A stretch of DNA of 63,720 bases from Scatocola faecipullorum (GTDB lineage: Bacteria > Pseudomonadota > Alphaproteobacteria > RF32 > CAG-239), in assembly GCA_018714685.1 (NCBI GenBank), contig DVNC01000050.1:1-63720 (forward strand), read 5' to 3'. The notes under the pieces were generated by a model. That model did no database searches. It was not told where the DNA came from and was given only the letters and a program-made list of their open reading frames with translations. The stretch's first letter is position 1. Every line of letters starts with the position of its first letter. Below, piece by piece: positions 47,897 through 57,158 of the stretch. The position numbers were made by a program, and so were the translations under genes.

Positions 47897-49135
47897 ATGA
47901 TAAGTTATACACTCAAACATCTGCACCAGGATATCAAACAACATCTGTTTTGCGGCAGGGTTCTGACAAACTGGAATCCGCATTATTTTTGCGCGCTTAA
48001 AGAATATATTGCCGCAGACATGGCCAAACTGAACAACTTATGCAACCATGGAAACAGCCGCTCCTTTGCCGTTTGTTTTAACGACTTTATGCTGACAGAC
48101 GCTCGGGGACGCAGAAAATTTGACCAACAGCGTTTCTTACAGTTGTGTCGAACCAAATTCGGCTCCGAAGCCGACGGCCTGCTGAAAAGCATGCAGCTGA
48201 CCGACCCGGCACAAAAATTCCGCTCCTTCCGAAAAGGGAAAAACGGCTATTGTTTTATATCTCCCGACTTCAAACAAACAATCATCATCTATTGTGTTTC
48301 CGGCTTTAATCCGGCTGACAGTATGAGTACGCCATATCACGAATACGGCCACGCCCTCGATTTCAAATACAGCCTGCTGGAACAAACCGAAGCCTACCGA
48401 AACTACCGCCGCCACAGCAAAAACAGCCGCAACAATACCGAACAAAAAGAACTGGCCGACAGCTATTTTCAGGAATGGCACATGCTGCAGGAAAGCTTTG
48501 CCGATTGTTTTGCTTACGGCTGTCTGGCTCTTAAAGAACCGGACAATCCTGCAATCTACCGGTGGGCTCTCTACAATATGGCTGTCAAATTCCGCAACGT
48601 TGTCGAAAACAAACACAGTCCGCTTTACTGCGGTTATGCGGCAACCCGAACCGTACTGAACCGAATTCGGCTGGACTGCCGCTGCCGCAACTTGAAAAAA
48701 TATTACCTTAATGACGGAAGCATCGATTTTCTGTCGTTTGCCGAAACCTGTGCCGAAGCGGTCAAAGAACAAGGTTATAATCATGACAACTATCAAACTC
48801 TGACAACTTATCCGCTGCTCAGCACGCCGCCGGCAACGAACTTATCACCCCGACAGTTTGACCAGTGGCATTATGACTATCTTGACGCTCAAATCACCGC
48901 CCGGCAGAACCGGGTTGCCAATCCGTTTTATCGCCTGCTCTACGGCATCGGGCAGGAAATACTCCAAACCGCTGACAATAACAAAATCTTATCCTTGCTT
49001 GACAAATATGAAATACCCGCTTTTAAAAATTGCTTTAACGAATACCGTTTCATCATAAAGCAGCAAAGCTCATACCGCCCGCACAATCTTGCTCAGTTAC
49101 GGCACAACAAAAAAGCCGGACATAATCCGGCTTAA
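47897..49135 (+). CDS. putative zinc metallopeptidase (HEYGH)
   Basis: A 412-residue protein with a gluzincin-like site: YHEYGHALDF (H148, E149, H152) followed about 47 residues later by QESFADCFAYG (E199), the typical third ligand and helix. No signal peptide or membrane segment is visible, so a cytosolic or specially exported enzyme is likely. About fourteen cysteines are scattered through the sequence, unusual for a cytosolic protein. No precise family recognised. The minus-strand fabZ terminator lies inside its last codons. Confidence 0.7.
   Translation: MISYTLKHLHQDIKQHLFCGRVLTNWNPHYFCALKEYIAADMAKLNNLCNHGNSRSFAVCFNDFMLTDARGRRKFDQQRFLQLCRTKFGSEADGLLKSMQLTDPAQKFRSFRKGKNGYCFISPDFKQTIIIYCVSGFNPADSMSTPYHEYGHALDFKYSLLEQTEAYRNYRRHSKNSRNNTEQKELADSYFQEWHMLQESFADCFAYGCLALKEPDNPAIYRWALYNMAVKFRNVVENKHSPLYCGYAATRTVLNRIRLDCRCRNLKKYYLNDGSIDFLSFAETCAEAVKEQGYNHDNYQTLTTYPLLSTPPATNLSPRQFDQWHYDYLDAQITARQNRVANPFYRLLYGIGQEILQTADNNKILSLLDKYEIPAFKNCFNEYRFIIKQQSSYRPHNLAQLRHNKKAGHNPA
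49109..49131 (-). terminator. terminator of fabZ inside the 3' end of the metallopeptidase gene
   Basis: AAGCCGG/CCGGCTT stem; on the minus strand it is followed by T6. It ends the lpxD-fabZ transcript although the opposite strand is still coding. Confidence 0.65.
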
Positions 49136-49176
49136 TAAATAAAATCGCTCCGGCTGCCTTACCGGCCAGACAAATT

Positions 49177-49626
49177 TTATTCAACGATCATAGCTGTAAA
49201 CTCAGCCTCCGACACCACCTGTCCGTCAACCATCGACTGGCCTTTGAACACAAAGATGTTGCGGCGTTCTTTGATTTTTTCAACGTGCATACGCAGCTGA
49301 TCTCCCGGTTTAACCGGCTTGCGGAATTTTACTCCGTCAATTGACATAAACAGCACGCTGCGTTTTTTATCGGCAAAGTCACCTTTGCCTGCAACCACAA
49401 TTGCCCCGGCAGTCTGCGCCATCGCTTCAATCTGCAGAACGCCCGGCATAACCGGATTTCCCGGGAAATGCCCCTGGAAAAACTCTTCGTTCATGGTAAC
49501 GTTTTTGATGCCGACGCCCTTTTCGCCCGGAATTTCAACTTCCAGACGGTCAACCAGCAAAAACGGATAACGGTGCGGCAGCATCTGCATAATTTCTTCA
49601 ATATGATAAATTTTAGTCTCTGACAT
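49177..49626 (-). CDS. fabZ: (3R)-hydroxyacyl-ACP dehydratase FabZ
   Basis: Dehydratase of fatty acid elongation, balancing hydroxymyristate supply between phospholipids and lipid A. The 149-residue hotdog protein shows LPHRYPFLLVDRLE and GHFPGNPVMPGVLQIEAMAQ with catalytic H53 and E67. It follows lpxD by 25 bp, the usual order. Confidence 0.96.
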   Translation of the reverse strand: MSETKIYHIEEIMQMLPHRYPFLLVDRLEVEIPGEKGVGIKNVTMNEEFFQGHFPGNPVMPGVLQIEAMAQTAGAIVVAGKGDFADKKRSVLFMSIDGVKFRKPVKPGDQLRMHVEKIKERRNIFVFKGQSMVDGQVVSEAEFTAMIVE

Positions 49627-49651
49627 TTCTGTTCCTTTTCAGTTAATTAAA

Positions 49652-50665
49652 CTACTTTTTCGACAGTTTCTGCAAATATGAAACCTGTCTCATAAAATCT
49701 TTCAGCGGGATAGCCGGATATCCCATCATAACGGCACCCGGTTCAACATCGCGCAACAAACCGGACTGTGCCCCGATCTGCGCACCGCTGCCGATATTCA
49801 AATGGTCGGCAAAGCCGGTCTGCCCGCCGCAAACCACATAATCGCCGAAGGTGCAGCTTCCGGCAATGCCGGTCTGTGCCACAATCACACAACCGCGCCC
49901 CAGCTTGTCATTATGGGCAATCTGAACCAGATTGTCCACCCGGCAACCGTCGCCGATAACCGTATCGTCCAAAGCCCCGCGGTCAACGCAGCTGTTGGCT
50001 CCGATTTCAACATCGTTCCCGATAATAACCCGGCCCAGCTGCGGAATGCGCTTATGCTGACCGTTAATCACCTGAAAACCGAAACCGTCCTGGCCGATTC
50101 GCGCTCCGGTAAAAATATAACAGTTATTGCCCATAATCGTATAGCAGACCGAGGCATTAACCCCGATGCGGCAATTATCACCGATTTGGCAGCCGCTGCC
50201 GATAACGGCGCCTGCTTCAATCACACAATTGACACCGATTTTGACTTTTTCGCCAATCACAACATTATCGCCGATACTGGCATTTTCACCGATAATCGCC
50301 GAGGGATGAATCCTTGCCGTTGACGCAATGTCACGTTTAGGCTGTTTTTCGGCATAAAAGGCCTCATTCAGCTTAATAAAGGCTATCTTCGGATTGGCCG
50401 CAATCAGCGCCGTCACGCCCGAAGGCAGAAACGGAGCCAGCTCAGCGGTTGTCACACAAGCGGAAGCTTTGATTTCTGCGGCTTTTCCTTTGGCTTTCTT
50501 ATCATAAAAGAAACAGATTTCCTCCGCTCCGGCTTTGGCCATGGTCGCAATGTCTTTGATTACGACATCGGCTTTGCCGGAATCCGCCAGCTCGGCCTCG
50601 CAGATTTCTGCAATCTGCCGCAGAGAAAACGGCCCTTTGTTAATATAAAACTGTGTATCAACCAT
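49652..50665 (-). CDS. lpxD: UDP-3-O-acylglucosamine N-acyltransferase
   Basis: Third step of lipid A synthesis. The 337-residue protein has an N-terminal uridine-binding domain (INKGPFSLRQIAEICEAELA) and a hexapeptide beta-helix from about residue 100 (IGENASIGDNVVIGEKVKIG), with the catalytic histidine in VDNLVQIAHNDKLGRGCVIV. The start at 50665 has GGAGAGG upstream; the longer frame would run into bamA. It lies 19 bp after bamA. Confidence 0.96.
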   Translation of the reverse strand: MVDTQFYINKGPFSLRQIAEICEAELADSGKADVVIKDIATMAKAGAEEICFFYDKKAKGKAAEIKASACVTTAELAPFLPSGVTALIAANPKIAFIKLNEAFYAEKQPKRDIASTARIHPSAIIGENASIGDNVVIGEKVKIGVNCVIEAGAVIGSGCQIGDNCRIGVNASVCYTIMGNNCYIFTGARIGQDGFGFQVINGQHKRIPQLGRVIIGNDVEIGANSCVDRGALDDTVIGDGCRVDNLVQIAHNDKLGRGCVIVAQTGIAGSCTFGDYVVCGGQTGFADHLNIGSGAQIGAQSGLLRDVEPGAVMMGYPAIPLKDFMRQVSYLQKLSKK

Positions 50666-50684
50666 TAATCCTCTCCTGTTGAGA

Positions 50685-52949
50685 TTACAGTCTCGAACCA
50701 AAGTTCAAACGGAAGACTTCCGTCTCGTCATAATCTTCTTTAACAATCGGGAACGCCAAATCAACATCGATTTGCCCCATCGGCGACTGCCACTGGAAAC
50801 CGAAACCGGCTGCAACACGCGGCGTATCCGAATATTCGACATAGTCTTCATTAATGTCATCCGGCTTACCAAGAATACCCATATCGACAAAGGTACGTCC
50901 GCGAACACCGACCTCGTCCAAACCGATCGGGAAAGACATCTCGGCACCGGAATAAATCATCCAGTTGCCGCCCAGCGCGTCTTTGGTAAACTTATCACGC
51001 GCACCGATACCGGCAAATTCAAAACCGCGCAGAGTTGAACCGCCCAAATAATAACGGTTGGACAAGCGGACGTTTTCATCACCGTAACCGGTAATATAAC
51101 CGCCGTTGATGAACAGCTTAAAGGTATAATAGTCAGCCAAAGTAAAATACTTATAAGCCTTACCGTCAAACTTCAGATACTTCTCGTCTCCGCCCAAACC
51201 GGCAACGTCGTTGCCGAATGACAGATAATAACCTTCTTTCGGGTTAATCGCACTGTCGCGCTTGTCATAAACCATCGTCTGACCGATTGAAGAGTTTGAA
51301 TAACGCCCCTCTTCTTCTTTAATGTAGATGGAAGCGTTGCGGTCAACGTTGCTGATTTTGTCTTCTTTCAGCGTATAACGCAGATACTGGGCAAAATCAT
51401 CGGTATAGTTCCAGCCTAAGCGCAAACGGCCGCCGGTAGATTCGCTGTCATAAGAACCTTCGTCCTGATAATCTTCTTCCGTACGGAACAAATCAATACC
51501 GGCACTCAGACGCCGTCCCATAAAATACGGCTCGGTAAAGCTCAGGTCATACTCGGACGTACGCTGCGAAACAGCTACGTCTGCACTCAGTTTCTGCCCC
51601 TTGCCCTGGAAGTTGTTTTCGGCAATACCGGCCCGGAACAAAGCTCCGTTCACCGTTGAATAGCCGACGCCGACATTGAAGGCACCCGTCGATTTTTCTT
51701 CAACATTGACATTGATGTCGGCCTTGCTGTCATCATTCGGATTCGGCTCAGTCTGAATATCAACCTTGCTGAAGTAGTTCAGATTTTCCACATTTCGGCG
51801 GGAAGCTCTGATTTTGGCCGCGTTAAAGGCATCGCCTTCGTCAATGCGGAACTCACGGCGGATAACTTCGTCTTCGGTACGGGTGTTTCCGGTAATGTTA
51901 ATCCGGTCGACAAACACGCGCTGGCCTTCGGCAATATTGAACGTCAACACCATTTTATTGCCTGAAGTTTTCTCCAGTTCCGGCGTAACATCCACAAAGG
52001 CAAAGCCTTTTTTGCCGAGTTCTTCCGTCAGAGCATAAACCGAACGCTCCGCCAAATCGGCATTATACCAGTCGCCTTTTTCCTGCTGAACCTGACCGCT
52101 CAAAGCCGCAACATCCACATCTTTAATCATCGACTGAATGCGGACGTCTTCCAGTTTATAACGGGGACCTTCGTCCAACACATAAGTAACAACAAAAGAT
52201 TTCTTGTCAGGGCTCAGTTCCGCCACCGCCGAAAGGACGCGAAAATCGGCATAACCGCGCTTCAGATAAAAGCGGCGCAGCAATTCCTTATCATAATTGG
52301 TCTTTTCGGGATCATAATTTTCCGAAGAAGAAAACAGACGGTACCAGCGGCTTTCCTTGCTCATGATTTCAGACTGCAGGTCATCGTCGGAATAATGGTG
52401 ATTGCCGATAAAGTTCACCTTGCTGATGGCTGCCGTCGGCCCTTCGCTGATTTCATAAACCAAATCAACGCGGTTTTGATCGCGTTTGATAATTTTGGGT
52501 TCTACGACCGTGGCATAACGGCCGGAACGTTTATACACTTCCAAAATTCGCTGAACATCGTCCTGAACTTTGGCAATATTATAAATGGAGCCTGATTTTA
52601 ACTGAACTTCGCTTTCCAGCAGCGTATCGTCAACTTTGTCGTTGCCGTCGAAAACCCGCTTATTGATAACCGGATTCTCCACGACTTTAACTGCCAGCAC
52701 CCCGTTGCCGCGGGCATCAATGTTTACATCGGCAAACAAACCGGTCTCAAACAGGCGTTTCATTGAACTGTTCAGATATTCCTGCGAGACGGAACTGCCC
52801 TGCTCGACATTCAGATAAGAGAGAACCGTTTCTCTTTCGACGCGCTGCAAACCGTCAACCTCAATCTGGCTGACATAAATTTCTGCGGCTTCAACCCGGC
52901 AAGACAATGCCAGACTGAACATTAAAGTAGCTAAACTAATCTTTTTCAT
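50685..52949 (-). CDS. bamA: outer membrane protein assembly factor BamA
   Basis: Central beta-barrel of the outer-membrane protein insertion machine. The 754-residue protein has a signal peptide (MKKISLATLMFSLALSCRVE, cleavage near residue 21), five POTRA domains (from IYVSQIEVDGLQRVERETVL to about residue 400), and the 16-strand barrel with NRYYLGGSTLRGFEFAGIGA (the conserved VRGF-like lid motif). The C-terminus is LNFGSRL, ending in leucine where most barrels end in phenylalanine or tryptophan. It follows rseP by 27 bp. Confidence 0.96.
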   Translation of the reverse strand: MKKISLATLMFSLALSCRVEAAEIYVSQIEVDGLQRVERETVLSYLNVEQGSSVSQEYLNSSMKRLFETGLFADVNIDARGNGVLAVKVVENPVINKRVFDGNDKVDDTLLESEVQLKSGSIYNIAKVQDDVQRILEVYKRSGRYATVVEPKIIKRDQNRVDLVYEISEGPTAAISKVNFIGNHHYSDDDLQSEIMSKESRWYRLFSSSENYDPEKTNYDKELLRRFYLKRGYADFRVLSAVAELSPDKKSFVVTYVLDEGPRYKLEDVRIQSMIKDVDVAALSGQVQQEKGDWYNADLAERSVYALTEELGKKGFAFVDVTPELEKTSGNKMVLTFNIAEGQRVFVDRINITGNTRTEDEVIRREFRIDEGDAFNAAKIRASRRNVENLNYFSKVDIQTEPNPNDDSKADINVNVEEKSTGAFNVGVGYSTVNGALFRAGIAENNFQGKGQKLSADVAVSQRTSEYDLSFTEPYFMGRRLSAGIDLFRTEEDYQDEGSYDSESTGGRLRLGWNYTDDFAQYLRYTLKEDKISNVDRNASIYIKEEEGRYSNSSIGQTMVYDKRDSAINPKEGYYLSFGNDVAGLGGDEKYLKFDGKAYKYFTLADYYTFKLFINGGYITGYGDENVRLSNRYYLGGSTLRGFEFAGIGARDKFTKDALGGNWMIYSGAEMSFPIGLDEVGVRGRTFVDMGILGKPDDINEDYVEYSDTPRVAAGFGFQWQSPMGQIDVDLAFPIVKEDYDETEVFRLNFGSRL

Positions 52950-52976
52950 AAGTCAAAATCCTAAAATACGGCTCAA

Positions 52977-54110
52977 TCAGGCGAACCATCTATGAAATAA
53001 ACGAACCATGTCGTTCCAGGTTGCAAATACCATTAAGGCAATTATTAAACTAAAACCGACTTTAAATAAAGAGTCTTTCAACTTGTTGTTGATTTCTTTT
53101 CCCGTAACTATTTCTATCAGGTAAATAACCACATGTCCGCCGTCCAGAACCGGTATCGGAAACAGGTTAATCAGTCCCAGATTTATCGACAGCAGGCACA
53201 TAAATACAATAAAATCCAGCAAGCCGCTTTTCTTGGAAATATCACCCGACATTTCGGCGATTCGGACAATGCCGCCCAATTCCTCGCCGCTGCGTTTTCC
53301 GGTAATCATCTGCCCAACCCCGCGCAGCGTGGCTTCGGTCACGTCCCAGGTCTCCTGACAGGCTTCCTTGACGGCCCCCCACAAAGACAGTTTTTCCTGT
53401 TCGACTTCAATCGCGTTAACCGATTTAACCCCCAGCATCGGACGCTTGGAGGTTTGTCCGTCATATTCCTGAACTTCAATTTCTTTCAACGGAAAAGTCA
53501 GCGTCATCTTTTTCCCGTCGCGCAACAGCTCAACCGTAGCGCGGCCGTCGGTAATTAAATCGACTTCTTTGCGGATGTCTTCAAAATAAGTAATCTTATG
53601 GCCGTTAATCGTCAAAATGCGGTCATTGGGAATAATCCCCGCCGCGTCGGCGGCACTGTCTTTAAAAACCTCACCAACCACCGGCGGAAAAGCAATTTTG
53701 CCGACAAAATAAAAGATTGCCGCAAAAACAACAATCGCAAACAGATAATTTGCTCCCGGACCGGCCAGCACGATTGCCAGTTTTTTAAACGGATTCTGAT
53801 AAGGAAAGGCAACCTTTTTCTGTTCCTCGCTCAGTTCTTCCGCCTTTTCGTCGGCCGTTGAGGAAGAAGCGTCGGCATCACCCAGAAACTGACAGTACCC
53901 CCCCAGAGGAACGGCCGAAATTTTCCAGGTAGTTCCCTTGGCATCTTTCCTGCTCCACAGTGTCTTGCCGAAACCGATAGAAAAAGCCTCAACCTGAACA
54001 CCCGTCAGCCGCGCCACGATAAAATGGCCGAATTCATGAACAAAAACCAAAATTCCCAGTAAAACGATAAAGGGAACGACATAATATACCGTATTAACTA
54101 ACCAATCCAT
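52977..54110 (-). CDS. rseP: site-2 zinc metalloprotease RseP
   Basis: Inner-membrane protease that clears membrane-embedded anti-sigma factors and signal peptides. The 377-residue protein has the active site VHEFGH (H25, E26, H29) in the first span, a periplasmic PDZ domain (DSAADAAGIIPNDRILTING), and the third ligand motif FPIPVLDGGHVVIY. It could in principle process the small membrane protein of the ECF cassette at 13.0 kb, but that is speculation. dxr, usually between cdsA and rseP, is absent. Confidence 0.95.
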   Translation of the reverse strand: MDWLVNTVYYVVPFIVLLGILVFVHEFGHFIVARLTGVQVEAFSIGFGKTLWSRKDAKGTTWKISAVPLGGYCQFLGDADASSSTADEKAEELSEEQKKVAFPYQNPFKKLAIVLAGPGANYLFAIVVFAAIFYFVGKIAFPPVVGEVFKDSAADAAGIIPNDRILTINGHKITYFEDIRKEVDLITDGRATVELLRDGKKMTLTFPLKEIEVQEYDGQTSKRPMLGVKSVNAIEVEQEKLSLWGAVKEACQETWDVTEATLRGVGQMITGKRSGEELGGIVRIAEMSGDISKKSGLLDFIVFMCLLSINLGLINLFPIPVLDGGHVVIYLIEIVTGKEINNKLKDSLFKVGFSLIIALMVFATWNDMVRLFHRWFA

Positions 54111-54121
54111 TTTTCCATACC

Positions 54122-54910
54122 TTAAAATAATAAGAAACCATATCTTAACACTAAGGCGACCAACGGCGCAGCAAAAATCATGCCGTCAATCCGATCAAAA
54201 ATTCCGCCGTGTCCCGGAATCAAATTACTGGAATCTTTCAATCCCAAATGCCGTTTTATTGACGATTCGATTAAATCGCCCATCTGCTCAACCACGGCAA
54301 TAATCATACCGAACAGGGCAAAAGCCAAATAAGCCTGCTGACTGCCCAGCCAGTGCGAATAGCCGACGCTGACGGCAGCCGCAAACACCATTCCTCCGAG
54401 CAGCCCCGACCAGGTTTTGTTCGGGCTGATTTTCGGCGCCAGTTTCGGACCTTTAACATTGGAACCGACCAGATAACCGCCGATATCCACGCTCCAGATA
54501 ACCAAAACGAACCAGATCGTCGTATAAGCCCCCACCAGATTAAACAGCCAGACCAGAGAACCGATGCCCAGCGAAATATAAGGAACCCCCAACGTCAGCA
54601 GGCGGCGGTGTTTCTCCTCCCCGGCCTTAAGCCAAACCAGCAGTGTTGCTGCCAGAATAACCGTCGCAATAACCGGTGCACTGCTTGTCAAAACCGCCGT
54701 TGCAACGGAAACCGTATAAATAATGCCGTAAACCGAAGCCTTGCCGTTGGGAACCATTGCCGCCCACTCCCAGGCCAGCAAAGCCCCGCCCGTCAGAGCC
54801 AGAAGATTAATCACCGGCGAACCGCAATAAACGGCCCACAAAACAACCGGAGCCAAAATCAGAGACGTAACGATTCTCTTCACGATTGCCGCCGCTTTAG
54901 TTTTTTCCAT
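54122..54910 (-). CDS. cdsA: phosphatidate cytidylyltransferase
   Basis: Makes CDP-diacylglycerol from phosphatidate and CTP. The 262-residue membrane protein has about seven spans and the family signature SSIKRHLGLKDSSNLIPGHG followed by GIFDRIDGM near the C-terminus. The ATG at 54910 with GGGAGAG upstream is chosen; it lies inside the end of uppS (14-bp overlap), so the two are coupled. Confidence 0.95.
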   Translation of the reverse strand: MEKTKAAAIVKRIVTSLILAPVVLWAVYCGSPVINLLALTGGALLAWEWAAMVPNGKASVYGIIYTVSVATAVLTSSAPVIATVILAATLLVWLKAGEEKHRRLLTLGVPYISLGIGSLVWLFNLVGAYTTIWFVLVIWSVDIGGYLVGSNVKGPKLAPKISPNKTWSGLLGGMVFAAAVSVGYSHWLGSQQAYLAFALFGMIIAVVEQMGDLIESSIKRHLGLKDSSNLIPGHGGIFDRIDGMIFAAPLVALVLRYGFLLF

Positions 54911-55607
54911 ATCTTCTCTCCCGGGTTTTAAAGTCATTAATAATGGCTGTCAGCTCATCTTTATTGAAATCAGGCCATAACGTTTTGGTAAAGAACAACT
55001 CGCTGTAAGCAATCTGCCATAACAGATAGTTGCTGACGCGCTGTTCGCCGCTGGTGCGAATAACCAGATCAGGATCCGGCATCGCCTGGGTATAGAGCAT
55101 TTCGGAAAACATTTTGGCGTCAATATCCTCCGCCTGCAAATCGCCTTTTTTAACCAATGCCGCCGCTTTTTTGACTGCGCTGACAATTTCCTGCCGCGAC
55201 CCGTAGCTTAAAGCCACGCAAAGCGTCAAACCGTCATTGCCCGCCGTATCAGCCTCCAGCTTGGCCATTGCCGCCGTAATATCCGGAGCCAGCATGTCAC
55301 GCTCGCCGATAAAACGGATGCGGACATTGTTCTTCTGCAGTTCCTGCAAATCGCTTTTCAAATATTGGCGCAACAGCCCCATCAGTGTTTCCACCTCATC
55401 GGGACTGCGCTGCCAGTTTTCAGTCGAAAAGGCATAAAGCGTCAGATATTTGACCCCCAGTTCTCCGGCGGCACGGGTAATTTCTTTCACCGTCTCGGCA
55501 CCTTTTTTATGTCCCATCGAACGCGGCAGCCCCCGTTTGGTCGCCCAGCGGCCGTTCCCGTCCATAATTATCGCAATATGCGTTAAACTGTTGTCTTCCT
55601 TAGTCAA
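54897..55607 (-). CDS. uppS: undecaprenyl diphosphate synthase
   Basis: Cis-prenyltransferase making the lipid carrier for peptidoglycan and surface polysaccharides. The 236-residue protein shows IIMDGNGRWATKRGLPRSMG with catalytic D16, YAFSTENWQRSPDEV and the C-terminal DPDLVIRTSGEQRVSNYLLW. It stands between frr and cdsA in the conserved order pyrH-frr-uppS-cdsA. Confidence 0.97.
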   Translation of the reverse strand: MTKEDNSLTHIAIIMDGNGRWATKRGLPRSMGHKKGAETVKEITRAAGELGVKYLTLYAFSTENWQRSPDEVETLMGLLRQYLKSDLQELQKNNVRIRFIGERDMLAPDITAAMAKLEADTAGNDGLTLCVALSYGSRQEIVSAVKKAAALVKKGDLQAEDIDAKMFSEMLYTQAMPDPDLVIRTSGEQRVSNYLLWQIAYSELFFTKTLWPDFNKDELTAIINDFKTRERRYGKN

Positions 55608-55680
55608 AACTTAAAACCTTGAATTAAGATAATATGTCATTATTCAAACTCCGGATCCGGCAAAACGCCGGTCACCCGGT

Positions 55681-56253
55681 TTAAACCTGCAAAATGTCCT
55701 TTTCCTTGGCAGACAGCATTTCTTCTATCTTTTTGATTGATTCGTCCGTCAGCTTCTGAATTTCGTTTTCAAAGCGTTTTTCTTCGTCCTCGGAAATCTG
55801 ATTGTCTTTTTTCAGTTTTTTGACATCATCCAGCGCATCGCGGCGAATGTTGCGGATAGCCACTTTATTCTGCTCGGCGTATTTGCCGGCGATTTTAACC
55901 AGTTCCTTGCGGCGTTCTTCGCTCAACGGCGGAATGGGAATACGGATAAGCTGGCCGTCGGATGCCGGATTCAGCCCCAAATCGGATTCGCGCAGCGCTT
56001 TGTCAACCGCCTTGGCCAGGCTGCGGTCCCAAATGCTGATAGACAGCGTCCGCGGATCGGGCACACTGACCGTTCCCACCTGAGACAACGGCGTCATTGA
56101 ACCGTAAGCCTCAACCATAATGCCGTCCAGCAGGCTGACATGAGCCCGGCCGGCCCGCAGGCTTCCGAAATCTCCTCTTAATGTTTCAATGGTTTTATCC
56201 ATTCTGCTTTTGCTGTCGCTTTTAATCTCACTGAAATCAGCCATATCTTTCAT
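55681..56253 (-). CDS. frr: ribosome recycling factor
   Basis: Splits post-termination ribosomes together with EF-G. The 190-residue protein has the RRF features RMDKTIETLRGDFGSLRAGR, VEAYGSMTPLSQVGTVSVPD, and IRIPIPPLSEERRKELVKI. The first ATG overlaps the pyrH stop (ATGA); a second ATG three codons later (MADFSEIK) is equally possible. Confidence 0.96.
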   Translation of the reverse strand: MKDMADFSEIKSDSKSRMDKTIETLRGDFGSLRAGRAHVSLLDGIMVEAYGSMTPLSQVGTVSVPDPRTLSISIWDRSLAKAVDKALRESDLGLNPASDGQLIRIPIPPLSEERRKELVKIAGKYAEQNKVAIRNIRRDALDDVKKLKKDNQISEDEEKRFENEIQKLTDESIKKIEEMLSAKEKDILQV

Positions 56254-56969
56254 ACCTCTTGCTTAATGATTGTAAAATTTCCCTGTCCCGAAACGGCATC
56301 GGCCAGCGCTTGATCGCCTTTTTGGGCAAACACGATAATCGGAATATTGTTTTCTCGCGCCAAGGCAACCGCAGCCGTGTCCATCACTTTCAGCTGCCGG
56401 TTGATAACCTCGTCATAAGTAACGGCCGTATAGCGCTGCGCACCGGAATTTTGCCGCGGATCGCTGTCATAAACGCCGTCCACCTGCGTTGCCTTGAACA
56501 AAGCATCGCACTGCATTTCGGAAGCGCGCAAAGCAGCTCCCGTATCGGTCGTAAAGTAAGGATTTCCCGTTCCGCCGGCAAAAATAATTACCCGATTCTT
56601 TTCCAAATGCCGCAGAGCCCGCCGATAAACATAATTTTCGCAGACATCGGGAATATGAATACCCGACATAACCCTGACGCTCACTCCGATTTTTTCCAGC
56701 GCGTTCTGCATTGACAGCGCATTCATCACCGTCGCCAGCATGCCGATTTGATCGGCCACCGTGCGGTTCATGCCGTTGACGGCTTCTTTTGCACCGCGGA
56801 AAATATTGCCGCCGCCGATAACCAGACAAATCTGCACGCCGTTTTCATGCACTTCTTTAATCTGCCCGGCCAGACGCTGGATAACCTCGGCAGACATTCC
56901 GAAGTTTTTGTCTCCCATCAGCCCTTCGCCCGACAGCTTCAGCAAAATTCGTTTATAGATTGGTTTCAT
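56250..56969 (-). CDS. pyrH: UMP kinase
   Basis: Phosphorylates UMP to UDP. The 239-residue protein of the amino acid kinase fold begins MKPIYKRILLKLSGEGLMG and contains CLVIGGGNIFRGA, GMLATVMNALSMQNAL and AGGTGNPYFTTDTGAALRA. The start at 56969 matches relatives; an upstream in-frame ATG at 57002 would add eleven residues. rpsB and tsf, usually upstream, are not here: plsY diverges instead. Confidence 0.96.
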   Translation of the reverse strand: MKPIYKRILLKLSGEGLMGDKNFGMSAEVIQRLAGQIKEVHENGVQICLVIGGGNIFRGAKEAVNGMNRTVADQIGMLATVMNALSMQNALEKIGVSVRVMSGIHIPDVCENYVYRRALRHLEKNRVIIFAGGTGNPYFTTDTGAALRASEMQCDALFKATQVDGVYDSDPRQNSGAQRYTAVTYDEVINRQLKVMDTAAVALARENNIPIIVFAQKGDQALADAVSGQGNFTIIKQEV

Positions 56970-57158
56970 TACCTTTTCCAGTTTATGAACAGTTTTCCTC
57001 ATATTAACTGTTTTTATTCTCTTGTCATCAACAAATTTCAGCTTTTATGCAGAAATTATCAATCACTCCATGCACATGTTACAAAAATAAGGTTGAAAAT
57101 TCGTTACGATGCGTTTAACAATTAAGTGCAGTTTTAACAACAGAATAGGCCATTAACA

